Shown: positions 8,189 to 16,272 of the stretch, piece by piece | How the letters are laid out: every line of letters begins with the position of its first letter | How positions within the stretch are numbered: the stretch's first letter is position 1 | Assembly (NCBI RefSeq): GCF_040784935.1 | Contig: NZ_CP160680.1 | Location: forward strand, 6,119,802-6,183,801 | Length of the DNA stretch: 64,000 bases | From: Lewinella sp. LCG006 | GTDB lineage: Bacteria; Bacteroidota; Bacteroidia; Chitinophagales; Saprospiraceae | Reading direction: 5' to 3' | The notes under the pieces: generated by a model | What the model saw: the letters and a program-made list of their open reading frames with translations, nothing else | Databases searched by the model: none | What the model was told of the DNA's origin: nothing | Position numbers and translations under genes: made by a program

Positions 8189-9004
8189 TTGAAAGTGAAT
8201 CCTTCCACGGCATTTGACGCTATTGCTGGCAGTTATGACGATACGTTCACTAACACCGCTGTTGGTCGGCTACAGCGTGCTTCTGTGTATGACTTGATGG
8301 TTCCTTACCTCAGGGATGAGCAATGCCAGCGCATTTTGGAAATCAACTGTGGTTCTGGTCAGGATGCCTGCTGGTTGGCACAACAAGAGAAAACGGTGCT
8401 TGCTACTGATATTTCGCCAGAGATGATTGCCGTGGCGGCGGACAAAAGGCAGCAATTAACGAAAAAGCAGCAAGACCGCCTGCGGTTGCAAACCCTATCG
8501 GCGACGGAATTGTCCAGCCTTCAGGAAGAGGCTCCCTATGATTTGATCTTTTCCAACTTTGGGGGATTGAATTGCTTGTCGCCGCAAGAGCTGCCTCTTT
8601 TTCTCGAAGATGCGGCCAAATTATTGCGACCGGGTGGTCACCTCGTGATGGTGGTGATGGGAAGATTTTGCTGGTGGGAAAGCTTGTACTTTTCCCTTAA
8701 AGGGGATTGGCATAAAGCCTGGCGCAGAAGAAAACGCACGGCCACTGATGCTCCGCTGGATGAACACACCAGCATCTCCACCTGGTATTATTCGCCCTTG
8801 GATTTTACCACCCAGGCCCCACCTGTTTTAACCCAAAAACAACTGAACCCCATTGGTTTTTGGGTGCCTCCTTCCTATCTTGACCCTTTCTTTGCCAAGC
8901 GGCTTAAAGTACTGCAACTCCTTCACCAATTAGAGGAGAAAACTAAGCGGTTTGCAGGGCTAGCGCGGGGAGCGGATCATTATTTTTTGGTGATGGTGAG
9001 GTGA
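8189..9004 (+). CDS. Class I SAM-dependent methyltransferase
   Basis: 271 residues from a TTG at 8189; GTG 8195 is an alternative. No ATG precedes the conserved part. Motif I is ILEINCGSGQDACWLA near residue 50, where the usual DxGxGxG is ExNCGSGQD. LATDISPEMIAVA binds the ribose, and DLIFSNFGGLNCL plus LRPGGHLVMVVMG are motifs II and III. The C-terminal third (WYYSPLDFT to PSYLDPF) is typical of methyltransferases acting on small molecules or lipids. It is downstream of radical SAM copy 1 on the same strand and may be its partner. The methyl acceptor is unknown. Confidence 0.85.
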   Translation: MKVNPSTAFDAIAGSYDDTFTNTAVGRLQRASVYDLMVPYLRDEQCQRILEINCGSGQDACWLAQQEKTVLATDISPEMIAVAADKRQQLTKKQQDRLRLQTLSATELSSLQEEAPYDLIFSNFGGLNCLSPQELPLFLEDAAKLLRPGGHLVMVVMGRFCWWESLYFSLKGDWHKAWRRRKRTATDAPLDEHTSISTWYYSPLDFTTQAPPVLTQKQLNPIGFWVPPSYLDPFFAKRLKVLQLLHQLEEKTKRFAGLARGADHYFLVMVR

Positions 9005-9021
9005 TTCAAAATAATTTATTT

Positions 9022-9046
9022 CACGCAGAGACGCGAAGGCGCAGAG
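9022..9046. repeat. Dispersed repeat, intact copy (CGCAGAGACGCGAAGGCGCAGAG type)
   Basis: Uninterrupted copy of an intergenic repeat also seen, in variant form, at 7785-7846 (split by a palindrome), 17701-17732 (within a coding 3' end) and 32406-32460 (split). It serves as the empty-site reference for the palindrome insertions. Confidence 0.75.
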
Positions 9047-9074
9047 AATTTCTTAAAAAAAACGTGCTCACAAA

Positions 9075-9485
9075 ATGGACAGGAGAAAAAAGTACCGTAG
9101 GAAGACGTCTTATCCATTCTTAAAAGTAACAATTTTTTTATTTTTATTTAGTTGGATAGGATGGGTGGTTAAATCTTATGTATCATTAGACGAGTATGAA
9201 GTTCTTCGAGAAAACAATTCTGCCTGCCTTGAATATAAAGCTAATAACTTAACAGGTATCGTTGTAGCCAAAGGTTACTTGCGAAGTAAGTCAAAATTGA
9301 TTAGTATCCAATTCTCTAATGAAGATTATTTCTTCCCATACGGGCAAGGGAATAATCTTAAATTTATCGCTATTGGTGATTCTTTAGTTAAGCCTAAGGG
9401 AACATTTGACTTTATCATTTACAAGGGTGAAGCGTATTTAGATAGCATTTATCTTCCTGCTCATCCGAGTATTAATTGTAAGTAG
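9075..9485 (+). CDS. Hypothetical membrane-anchored protein
   Basis: 136 residues. A basic start (MDRRKKYRRK) is followed by one strong hydrophobic helix at residues 17-35, so the remainder is probably outside the inner membrane. The remaining 100 residues look like a small beta-rich domain (IVVAKGYLRSKSKLISIQF, SNEDYFFPYGQG). I do not recognise a family. Base composition is visibly more AT-rich than the flanking glycan genes, and it opens a pocket of accessory genes that includes a toxin remnant, so an immunity or phage-era origin is possible but unproven. Confidence 0.55.
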   Translation: MDRRKKYRRKTSYPFLKVTIFLFLFSWIGWVVKSYVSLDEYEVLRENNSACLEYKANNLTGIVVAKGYLRSKSKLISIQFSNEDYFFPYGQGNNLKFIAIGDSLVKPKGTFDFIIYKGEAYLDSIYLPAHPSINCK

Positions 9486-9510
9486 TGATATCAACGTTTT
9501 CCCTAGGTCT

Positions 9511-9696
9511 TTGACAACGAAAAAGCTTGTTACTGAATCGGCATTTGTGTTGTCAAACCCTGCAAACAGAGTAACGGATTGGATTTGGGTTGGTTCTTCC
9601 AGTAATCACCCTTTCAGTGATAATTCGATTATGATAAGGTTTGAGTGGACAGGTCCACCGAGTAACCTCAGATTCTTCTCGGTATTTCCAAAATAA
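9511..9696 (+). CDS. Doubtful small ORF in accessory pocket
   Basis: 61 codons from a TTG, 25 bp after the previous gene. The product is Ser/Pro/Trp-rich (VTDWIWVGSSSNHPFSDN) with no recognised motif and no ATG. It could be the tail of a decayed larger gene or chance. It is kept only because it lies in one direction between two plausible genes and ends 9 bp before the next start. Confidence 0.2.
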   Translation: MTTKKLVTESAFVLSNPANRVTDWIWVGSSSNHPFSDNSIMIRFEWTGPPSNLRFFSVFPK

Positions 9697-9705
9697 AGCA
9701 GCAAT

Positions 9706-10197
9706 ATGGACATCAGTTTACAGGATTATGCGCATAGCTTGGATTTTAACAAATTGTCGGGTATCATGACTTATCATATGTATGATTATAATGATTGTGA
9801 GCGGTTTAAAGTCCTTTTTGAGTCGGGAAGTGCAAACGGCATTGTTATGTACTTTGGCAGGGAAGATAGCTTTAGCGGCCTTATTGATTTTTTCATGCAC
9901 GTAAGGTCACTACGTTTCGCCAATTGGGATCATTATTTAAACCTTTCATTTTTAGACAAGACCTACTCCCTTACGAGTTTGGAGCCAAGTTCGAGCAAGG
10001 AGCATATCGATGCATGTTTAGAAGCTTTCTTTGGAAATATTTTTCCCATATCGAAGAAAGCCATCGGCCTAATAAAAGCCCAGGCGAATATTCAAAACTA
10101 TAAAACTGGTTTTTCATACAGGGATTCAGGGTATAATGAGATTGTGTTCCACGTTGATGATTATTTTTGTATTTTTTCCTCGTTTGCCATAAATTGA
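9706..10197 (+). CDS. Hypothetical cytoplasmic protein, possible immunity-type
   Basis: 163 residues from ATG 9706, soluble, acidic and aromatic-rich, with no signal or membrane segment. Segments such as LDFNKLSGIMTYHMYDYNDC and FLDKTYSLTSLEPSS suggest a mixed alpha/beta fold. I do not recognise the family. The gene is AT-rich and immediately precedes a broken Hint-domain toxin fragment. Small acidic proteins beside such fragments are often immunity proteins, which is inference only. Confidence 0.5.
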   Translation: MDISLQDYAHSLDFNKLSGIMTYHMYDYNDCERFKVLFESGSANGIVMYFGREDSFSGLIDFFMHVRSLRFANWDHYLNLSFLDKTYSLTSLEPSSSKEHIDACLEAFFGNIFPISKKAIGLIKAQANIQNYKTGFSYRDSGYNEIVFHVDDYFCIFSSFAIN

Positions 10198-10314
10198 TTT
10201 ATTGGAACGCGGCCTTGTTGACAAAGCGTGGATTGCCTCCATCAAAAATTGGTTGATTGCTAAAAACAGTTACTGATACCATTACCGCCCTACCGAGTAC
10301 CCTCATCTAAAAAA

Positions 10315-10898
10315 GCCATCAAGCGTTCCTCCTTCGAGCAGTAGGACGACTTGCTGCTGCCATGGGCGCAAAGACACCTTCGCTACTAATTTGAGGCGAC
10401 TGCATCGGGCATTAGCGTCTGGCACATCGCGAACGGCGGCATACCGGAAGAAGTACTCCGGTTCTCGCGCCAAGGGGAAATCCTCGCCAATGCCACACCT
10501 GTAGCCTGCCCCTTCTCGCCCAGCGAAGTATCAGACTTTACCAACGGACGGATAGCCATCGTAGCCTCAGCGGTTACTGCGAGGGGATCGTGAATGCCTG
10601 CTTCCCCGCCGGAACCCCCATCCATACCAACCAAGGACTAACAAATATCGAAGATATCCAAATCGGCGACACCGTCATCGCCTATGACGAAATCCAAAAA
10701 GATACTATCTTGTCTCGCGTGACGAATACCTTCTCCAAAAATTGGCAAAAAATGGTGCGTATTGTAGCAGGTGGAGACACCATCACCGCTACCAATAACC
10801 ACCCGTTCTATCTACCACAGCTAGGCAAATACCTGCCTAAAAGCGTCACTCTGCTTTACCATCAGGTTGAACATCACTTCCCTAATCCTCTTCAATAG
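10315..10898 (+). pseudogene. Decayed polymorphic-toxin fragment with Hint (intein-like) domain
   Basis: A plausible protein can be followed across frames. From 10315, AIKRSSFEQ is interrupted by TAG at 10342, continues DDLLLPWAQRHLRY to TAA at 10387, and then runs FEATASGISVWHIANGG through TNGRIAIVAS. Near 10570 the frame must shift by one base to continue SGYCEGIVNACFPAGTPIHT. The last part is a Hint/HedgeHog-intein start (catalytic Cys in NACFPAGTPI, then EDIQIGDTVIAYDE and the TxxHPF-like TATNNHPFYL). The domain stops at 10898 before its second half. Hint domains release toxin tips in polymorphic toxins; two stops, a shift and both ends missing make this a remnant. Confidence 0.72.
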
Positions 10899-11530
10899 CA
10901 CTCATTAATCTAATATCAGGAAATTGCGACAGGTGATTTTGTAACCGATCCAAACTAGTATAGAAGTGTCCACATAGACATATCCAAATGTTTTTATTTT
11001 CGGTATATCTATTAAGAAATGACATTCTGTGGTTTACATAAAAGCTTAATTCTCCTTCTCTTTGCTTACAAAAAATGATGTACTCTAACCCCTTAAATAA
11101 GCCAGGCTCATAAGAATGATAATAATTTACGTTTACAATTTCTCCATTTTTTGATAGCAAAGCCTTCTTTATCTTCGACTAACCGCTTTATTTGGATGAT
11201 TGAGTCCACGTAGCTGTTGCTTCCCCGAAATACATGGCTAACATTCAGCTCTATTATTTGAAATATTACAGCATCAATTATCTGTAGTTTCTTGCCTTCA
11301 ATTATCCCTCTGATAATCACGTCACTATTGCTAATCACTTCATTTGAAAGCCATAATCTTTTGGCAAAGGAAGAATCCCGCTCAGGATATCCAGTCAAAA
11401 TCATTTTTGCGTAATAGGATTCTTTTTCCTCAACATCTGTGTAGGGTTGAGCAAACAAAATTGGTGAAGTCGAAATGGAAATCACGCAAAGTAGTACGAG
11501 TTCGGTAATAAGAGGAACGGGCTTTTTCAT
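10882..11530 (-). pseudogene. Secreted hypothetical protein split by a frameshift
   Basis: Two overlapping reading frames give one sensible protein of about 215 residues. The first (ATG 11530) begins with a signal peptide (LITELVLLCVISISTSPILFAQ) and reads to LVEDKEGFAIK. The second continues NGEIVNVNYYHSYEPG to the stop at 10882. The switch falls on a run of six A on the coding strand (T at 11147-11152); with five A the frames join perfectly. Either the gene is recently broken, the run is a base-calling error, or it is a slippery site. The family is not recognised. Its 3' end overlaps the convergent toxin remnant by 17 bp. Confidence 0.65.
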
Positions 11531-11604
11531 AGAGATAAATTACTTTTTATTAACGTGCTTTAGGGCGAATAGATCGTACCCGTGATAAATTACAGCCTTA
11601 TACC

Positions 11605-12489
11605 CTACCGAACCACCTCCCCAAAAACCACCTCTTCCCTCCCCTCCTGTATCCAGCGGACGGTCACCGTCACTTGCTTTTGTTCATCAACTGTGATGAG
11701 TAGATAATTGTCCGTCCTTTGATTGCCCATGCCGCTGGCGATGAGGTGGACTTGGTCTTTGCGATCTGCAAAAAAAGCGGTGGTATTTCCTGCGGCTCCT
11801 ACGTCTCCGGCAAAGCAGTAGACGGGCTTTTCGGTGGCCATCAGCAGGGGCATTATTTCGGAAATAAAATTTACGTCCGGAGCCCGGCCATCCAGGGAGT
11901 TGGGGCGGTATTGCTGGTATTCATTGTCTGGGGCCCACCAGACGAGGTGGTGAAAGAAGAGGAAGATGTTGTCGTATTTAGAAGCAGATGCGAGGGTTTG
12001 TTTTAGAAATTCGAGTTGCTCGCCCCAGATGTTCCAGCCAGCTAAACCGGGGTTGAGGATGATGCAGAGGTCGTTTTCCTGCTCAAAGGCGGAGTAGGTG
12101 ATGCCGTAACGATCTTTATAGGGCGATTTGTGGCCTTCGTCGTGATTGCCAGTGGTGAAGTGAACGGGCATCTTTAATCGCGTCAGCTGCTGGTCGACGT
12201 TGTTCCAAGAGGTGTCGTTGCTGTAATAGACGATGTCTCCGGTGAGGACGCCAAAGCGCACATCAGTGGATTCGTTGAGATAATCAAACTCAGCCACAAA
12301 GGGCATGTGCAGACCGGGCACTGGTTTCTCTTTGACGCCGTAGGTATGGCCAGCAACGAAGAAGCTGTAGGGCTGAAATGCTTTCTTGTCGCAACCCGAC
12401 AAAGCAAGCGTACCTGCAAACAGTAAACAGACGGCATAAAAACTGCATTGTTGTAAGTCGCTGCGTTTCTTCCTTATTTCTTTTTGCAT
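11605..12489 (-). CDS. Calcineurin-like metallophosphoesterase lipoprotein
   Basis: 294 residues from ATG 12489, chosen because it gives a lipoprotein signal (FYAVCLLFAGTLALSGC, Cys about residue 33); the frame is open further upstream without signal features. Recognisable phosphoesterase motifs are GVLTGDIVYYSN, HFTTGNHDEG and FLFFHHLVWW. The first motif (AGHTYG) lacks the usual D-x-H, and the last is CFAGDVGAAG rather than GHxH, so metal binding may differ. It should act in the periplasm or on the outer membrane. Its start is only 12 bp from the divergent GNAT gene. Phosphodiester or phosphosugar substrates are possible but not shown. Confidence 0.72.
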   Translation of the reverse strand: MQKEIRKKRSDLQQCSFYAVCLLFAGTLALSGCDKKAFQPYSFFVAGHTYGVKEKPVPGLHMPFVAEFDYLNESTDVRFGVLTGDIVYYSNDTSWNNVDQQLTRLKMPVHFTTGNHDEGHKSPYKDRYGITYSAFEQENDLCIILNPGLAGWNIWGEQLEFLKQTLASASKYDNIFLFFHHLVWWAPDNEYQQYRPNSLDGRAPDVNFISEIMPLLMATEKPVYCFAGDVGAAGNTTAFFADRKDQVHLIASGMGNQRTDNYLLITVDEQKQVTVTVRWIQEGREEVVFGEVVR

Positions 12490-12501
12490 TACCTTGGCTT
12501 T

Positions 12502-13431
12502 ATGGCGGAAAATCAATTTGCGTACTTTATCCTGAGGGAAGATCATATGCCTGATCTGAGCTATCTTTTTTGGGAAAGCTTCCATAAACGGCGGACGCCC
12601 GAATATCTCCAGCAAAAATACGACACGGAGTACTTAGGCGACGAAAAAATAGCTTCTATCGCCTATGATGGTGAGCAAGTTGTTGCCTGTTATGGCGCCA
12701 TTCCCCAGCGATTTCACGATCAAAAGTCTTCTTTTCTTGTAGCGCATGCCTGTGATTCGTTTACCATTCCTACTTACCAACGCCGGGGGCTTCATTACCA
12801 TTCTGCGCGGTTTGCCTATGATCAAATGAGGGCCAAAGGAGTAAAAATGGTCTACGCCTTTCATAGCGACAACACCCTGATGAGTACCCACAAACTAGGC
12901 TGGAAGGTACACCACAAGATGCAGCGATTTCATCTAAAAACCGGTATTCCTCCGTTTAGCAAAGCCATTGCGAAAATGGGTTTTGGAGAATGGCTGGCTA
13001 AAGGTGTCAAAAAAAATCTGGCTCCTTACCAATGCGCTCCTTTTCCTAATCCTCTGAAGGAAGAAGGCTTTGTTTGTCACCAATACGATGATGATTTTTT
13101 CCGCTACAAAAATGGCTTTCACAAGCATTTTCATGTTAGCCTGGAAGGCTGCCGTTTTTACCTGAAATTTGACCGTATTTTGCACGTAGGGTATTTTGAC
13201 TTCCCCAATGAAGTACAACTGGGGCGGGCACTTCAGCATTTGAAACAAATCGCTCGAAGATCAGGTATTAACGAGGTACTTTTTCAGACGGATCCCGTTA
13301 CTGAGCAACACCGAGTACTTAAAGCTTTCTTGCCTGCGCAGGATTCCTGGCCTATAGGCTATCTTTGTTTCGATGAGCATTTCGACATCAACCAAACGGC
13401 TTTCAATTATGCTGACCTTGATACCTTTTAG
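12502..13431 (+). CDS. GNAT-family N-acyltransferase
   Basis: 309 residues from ATG 12502. The acetyl-CoA binding region is FTIPTYQRRGLHYHSARFAY (the R/QxxGxG/H loop), followed by MVYAFHSDNTLMSTHKLGWK, typical of the larger GNAT_9-type proteins that acylate amino sugars or peptides. The C-terminal 130 residues have no clear motif and may form a second, degenerate acetyltransferase lobe as in FemAB-like proteins. It lies next to the CotH-kinase gene (8 bp apart, same strand) in the glycan island, so modification of a surface polymer is the best guess. Confidence 0.75.
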   Translation: MAENQFAYFILREDHMPDLSYLFWESFHKRRTPEYLQQKYDTEYLGDEKIASIAYDGEQVVACYGAIPQRFHDQKSSFLVAHACDSFTIPTYQRRGLHYHSARFAYDQMRAKGVKMVYAFHSDNTLMSTHKLGWKVHHKMQRFHLKTGIPPFSKAIAKMGFGEWLAKGVKKNLAPYQCAPFPNPLKEEGFVCHQYDDDFFRYKNGFHKHFHVSLEGCRFYLKFDRILHVGYFDFPNEVQLGRALQHLKQIARRSGINEVLFQTDPVTEQHRVLKAFLPAQDSWPIGYLCFDEHFDINQTAFNYADLDTF

Positions 13432-13439
13432 GCTTTCTT

Positions 13440-16010
13440 ATGGGTATTAATTGGAACCATATACGATGTATTTTGAACCATATAAGGCATATAAGAACAT
13501 ATAAGGTTTTCTTTGTTTTCATTCTATTTGCACTTTGCGGCTGCAGGAAGGAATCGTCAGTGGAAACGAACCTTGCCTTGCCTGACTTAAAGATAGACAT
13601 CGATGCGAAAGCGTTCCGGAAAATCAAACAGAAACGGGCACAAGCACTGGCCCGTGGGCTGCTGGTTAGTGAGAAGGATGATTTTGTAGCGGCAAAGATT
13701 ACCTTGGACAAGCAAGCATACAATGCAGAAATACGCCTCAAAGGCGATTGGTTGGATCATCTTAAAGGGGCAAAATGGTCGTGGAGGGTCAAGCTGGGTG
13801 ATGACCAAGCCATCTGGGGCATGCGACAGTTTTCGCTTCAGCATCCCAAGACACGCTATTATTTACACGAATGGGTGTATCATCAATTGCTGGAAAACGA
13901 AGGCTTACTCACCCCTCAATACCAATTTGTCGAGCTTTGGTTAAACGGTGAGTACAAAGGCATATATGCTTTTGAGGAACATTTTACTTCCGATTTGCTA
14001 GCGCGTCAGCAACAACCTGATGGCCTTATCTTTAAGTACAACGAAGATGGCTTTTGGCAAACCCAGGATTACCGGATGCGCTACGGCAAAAATGTCACCC
14101 CCAATCTTCCTGATTTCGAAGCCGCTGACATTGAAGTTTTTCAACCAAAACGTACGCTTGTAGACCGTCTGTTTTCCAAAGCCTTCCTTGCCGGGAGAAC
14201 GCGCATGGAGCAACTTCGCTCAACGGAACGAGACACCCTCAATACGCCCTACATTGATGTAGAATACTGGGCAAAATTCCTGGCACTTACGGACCTTTGC
14301 GAAGCGTATCATGCACTGCGTTGGCACAACATGCGCTTCTATTACCATCCACATACCACCCAACTCTACCCTATCGGGTTTGATGGCTATGGGGAGAGTG
14401 GCATCTACCAATGGTTTAGCAAACCTTTTTTAGGCTTTTACCAACCCGAAAAACCCAAGGTCTATTTTGCGGAAGAATATTTTCTGTTCAGCTTGTTTCA
14501 AAACACAGCATTCAGAAAGCGCTACGGCTATTATCTTCATGAATATTCCAGCCCTGCTTTTCAGCAAAAAATAAATCTCGAATTAACCGAAAAGCTCCAT
14601 TATTTTGGAGCTATCCTCAAGAAAGAATTTCCTGATTATGCCTATTCCCTTGATCAACTCGCCGAGCGAGCACAAGATTTGCAACAGCAGTTGGCTACCT
14701 ACGATTTTGAGGCTGATAGCGATTTTGAATACACCATTTACGACCCATTGTACGAAGATTGTGCGACCAGCGTCCCATTGGCCGCAATTGGCCTCAAAGC
14801 TTATCGATCAGAAGATGGAAAGGTCTGGCTTCAAAATTACTTTTGCTCCCCTGTTATCATAGAGGCTACGGGGCCTAAAAAAACCAAGCCCTTGCATTTG
14901 CTCTCACATCGGCAAAGCCTTACCCCTTTCGATATTCATTCGCCCCATCCTCCTTTCTCTGTGATAAATTATACTCCTGATGATCAATATATTTTCTACA
15001 GTATTGCCGGAGTTGATTACTGGTTTAAACAAAAAATAGCACCTTGGCCAGCAAGGCCCACGGTCTTCATCAACAAGGAAGCATTACAAATTGATACCAC
15101 GGCATTCCAGGTCAAAGGCGATAGCATATTTGCCCGAAAAGGGCGACATCAATTACAGCAAATTCAGGTTATCCCTCAACGATTCTATCTTCACATCGGT
15201 CCGGGTACTCAGCTGGATTTAGTGCAAGGAAGCGCTCTACTCGTCTACGGCCCTGCCCAAGTTTCGGGAACCTCCAATTCTTCCGTCAAGGTCACATCTT
15301 CGGATCAAACGGGGCGGGGTATACATTTCTTCCAAGAAAATCCGGTGCGAATCTCCTACCTGGAATTTAGTCACCAAACGACCTATCAGGATCACGGTAT
15401 ACTACTCAATGGTGCGCTGAGTTTTGATCATTCCTCCTTGGAGATGACCCACTGCACTTTTAGTAATATTGATGCAGAAGATGCAGTAAACATCAGTCAA
15501 TGTGAGGAGGTACATCTGGAAGACCTACAGTTTCAAGATGCTACCGGAGACGGGTTGGACATCGATTTCTCTCAAGGAATTATCCATAACTTAAGGTTTA
15601 ATAAGCTCGATGGTGACGCGGTAGATATTTCAGGAAGCAATTTTGAGATCGATCAAGTGCAAATCAACAAGGTTGCCGACAAGGGCTTCTCTGTTGGTGA
15701 AGCTTCTACCTTGAGGGCCAGACATCTTACCATTACTAACGCCTTTACAGCAGTAGCCGTAAAAGATGGTTCTAGTGCAGATTTTCATATTACTGAAATT
15801 TCCCACACCCAGTACGGACTGGCCGTTTTTACCAAAAAGACCACCTACGGGCGCGCGCGTCTTAGTATCAGCGACGTAAACTTTACCGCTATCAAGAAAC
15901 AAAATTTTGTGCTTGAATCTCCCCACGAACTAAGCATCAACGATACTATTCAATCCTTCACACATCTACCCTTAGAGTTACTTCCCGTTTTTTATCCTCC
16001 TGTGGAATAA
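13440..16010 (+). CDS. CotH-kinase lipoprotein with C-terminal right-handed beta-helix
   Basis: 856 residues. The N-terminus carries a basic stretch, a hydrophobic segment and a lipobox (FILFALCGC, Cys about residue 35). Residues 70-450 are a CotH spore-coat-kinase-like domain: IRLKGDWLDHLKGAKWSWRV, LHEWVYHQLLENEGLLTPQY, ELWLNGEYKGIYAFEEHF and IGFDGYGESG. The last 250 residues hold parallel beta-helix repeats (DAVNISQCEEVHLEDLQF, GDGLDIDFSQGIIHNLRF, GDAVDISGSNFEIDQVQI), as in NosD-type carbohydrate-binding proteins. CotH proteins are atypical kinases that phosphorylate extracellular proteins. The fusion suggests a surface-exposed enzyme that grips glycan. Confidence 0.82.
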   Translation: MGINWNHIRCILNHIRHIRTYKVFFVFILFALCGCRKESSVETNLALPDLKIDIDAKAFRKIKQKRAQALARGLLVSEKDDFVAAKITLDKQAYNAEIRLKGDWLDHLKGAKWSWRVKLGDDQAIWGMRQFSLQHPKTRYYLHEWVYHQLLENEGLLTPQYQFVELWLNGEYKGIYAFEEHFTSDLLARQQQPDGLIFKYNEDGFWQTQDYRMRYGKNVTPNLPDFEAADIEVFQPKRTLVDRLFSKAFLAGRTRMEQLRSTERDTLNTPYIDVEYWAKFLALTDLCEAYHALRWHNMRFYYHPHTTQLYPIGFDGYGESGIYQWFSKPFLGFYQPEKPKVYFAEEYFLFSLFQNTAFRKRYGYYLHEYSSPAFQQKINLELTEKLHYFGAILKKEFPDYAYSLDQLAERAQDLQQQLATYDFEADSDFEYTIYDPLYEDCATSVPLAAIGLKAYRSEDGKVWLQNYFCSPVIIEATGPKKTKPLHLLSHRQSLTPFDIHSPHPPFSVINYTPDDQYIFYSIAGVDYWFKQKIAPWPARPTVFINKEALQIDTTAFQVKGDSIFARKGRHQLQQIQVIPQRFYLHIGPGTQLDLVQGSALLVYGPAQVSGTSNSSVKVTSSDQTGRGIHFFQENPVRISYLEFSHQTTYQDHGILLNGALSFDHSSLEMTHCTFSNIDAEDAVNISQCEEVHLEDLQFQDATGDGLDIDFSQGIIHNLRFNKLDGDAVDISGSNFEIDQVQINKVADKGFSVGEASTLRARHLTITNAFTAVAVKDGSSADFHITEISHTQYGLAVFTKKTTYGRARLSISDVNFTAIKKQNFVLESPHELSINDTIQSFTHLPLELLPVFYPPVE

Positions 16011-16033
16011 CCCAAAAATCACTATTTACCTGT

Positions 16034-16228
16034 TATACGATAGGGTAAACGCACCAAAAGAGACAAGTTCATTAAAAACAGGATAGCCACGGATTTAACG
16101 GATGAAACTGGATTTACACAGATTTTAAAACCGTGTAAATCAGTCTGATCTGTTAAATCCGTGTTCTATCCTCCTTAGATAGCTATCCTTTGGTAGTTTC
16201 TGTTTGATGCGTTTCCTCTAACTATACG
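16034..16228. repeat. Nested inverted-repeat element (about 195 bp)
   Basis: Outer imperfect arms at about 16034-16064 and 16195-16228 (tatacgatagggtaaacgca versus the reverse complement of tgcgtttcctctaactata) enclose an inner imperfect hairpin. The inner arms, 16081-16119 and 16134-16172, contain cacggatttaacggat and its partner atctgttaaatccgtg. The CACGGATTTAAC type of palindrome is a common dispersed repeat in this phylum. No coding potential was found in the element, which fills the gap between the CotH gene and radical SAM copy 2. Confidence 0.7.
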
Positions 16229-16260
16229 AAATCTCCATACATAGTGTCTAGTGATTTCAC

Positions 16261-16268
16261 TATTTTTG
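16261..16268 (+). promoter_or_regulatory. -7 promoter element touching the start codon (TATTTTTG)
   Basis: A perfect TAnnTTTG lies 4 nt before the ATG at 16273. If used, transcription would begin at or next to the start codon, giving a leaderless mRNA for radical SAM copy 2 and its operon. No second element is evident further upstream. Confidence 0.45.
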
Positions 16269-16272
16269 GCAA

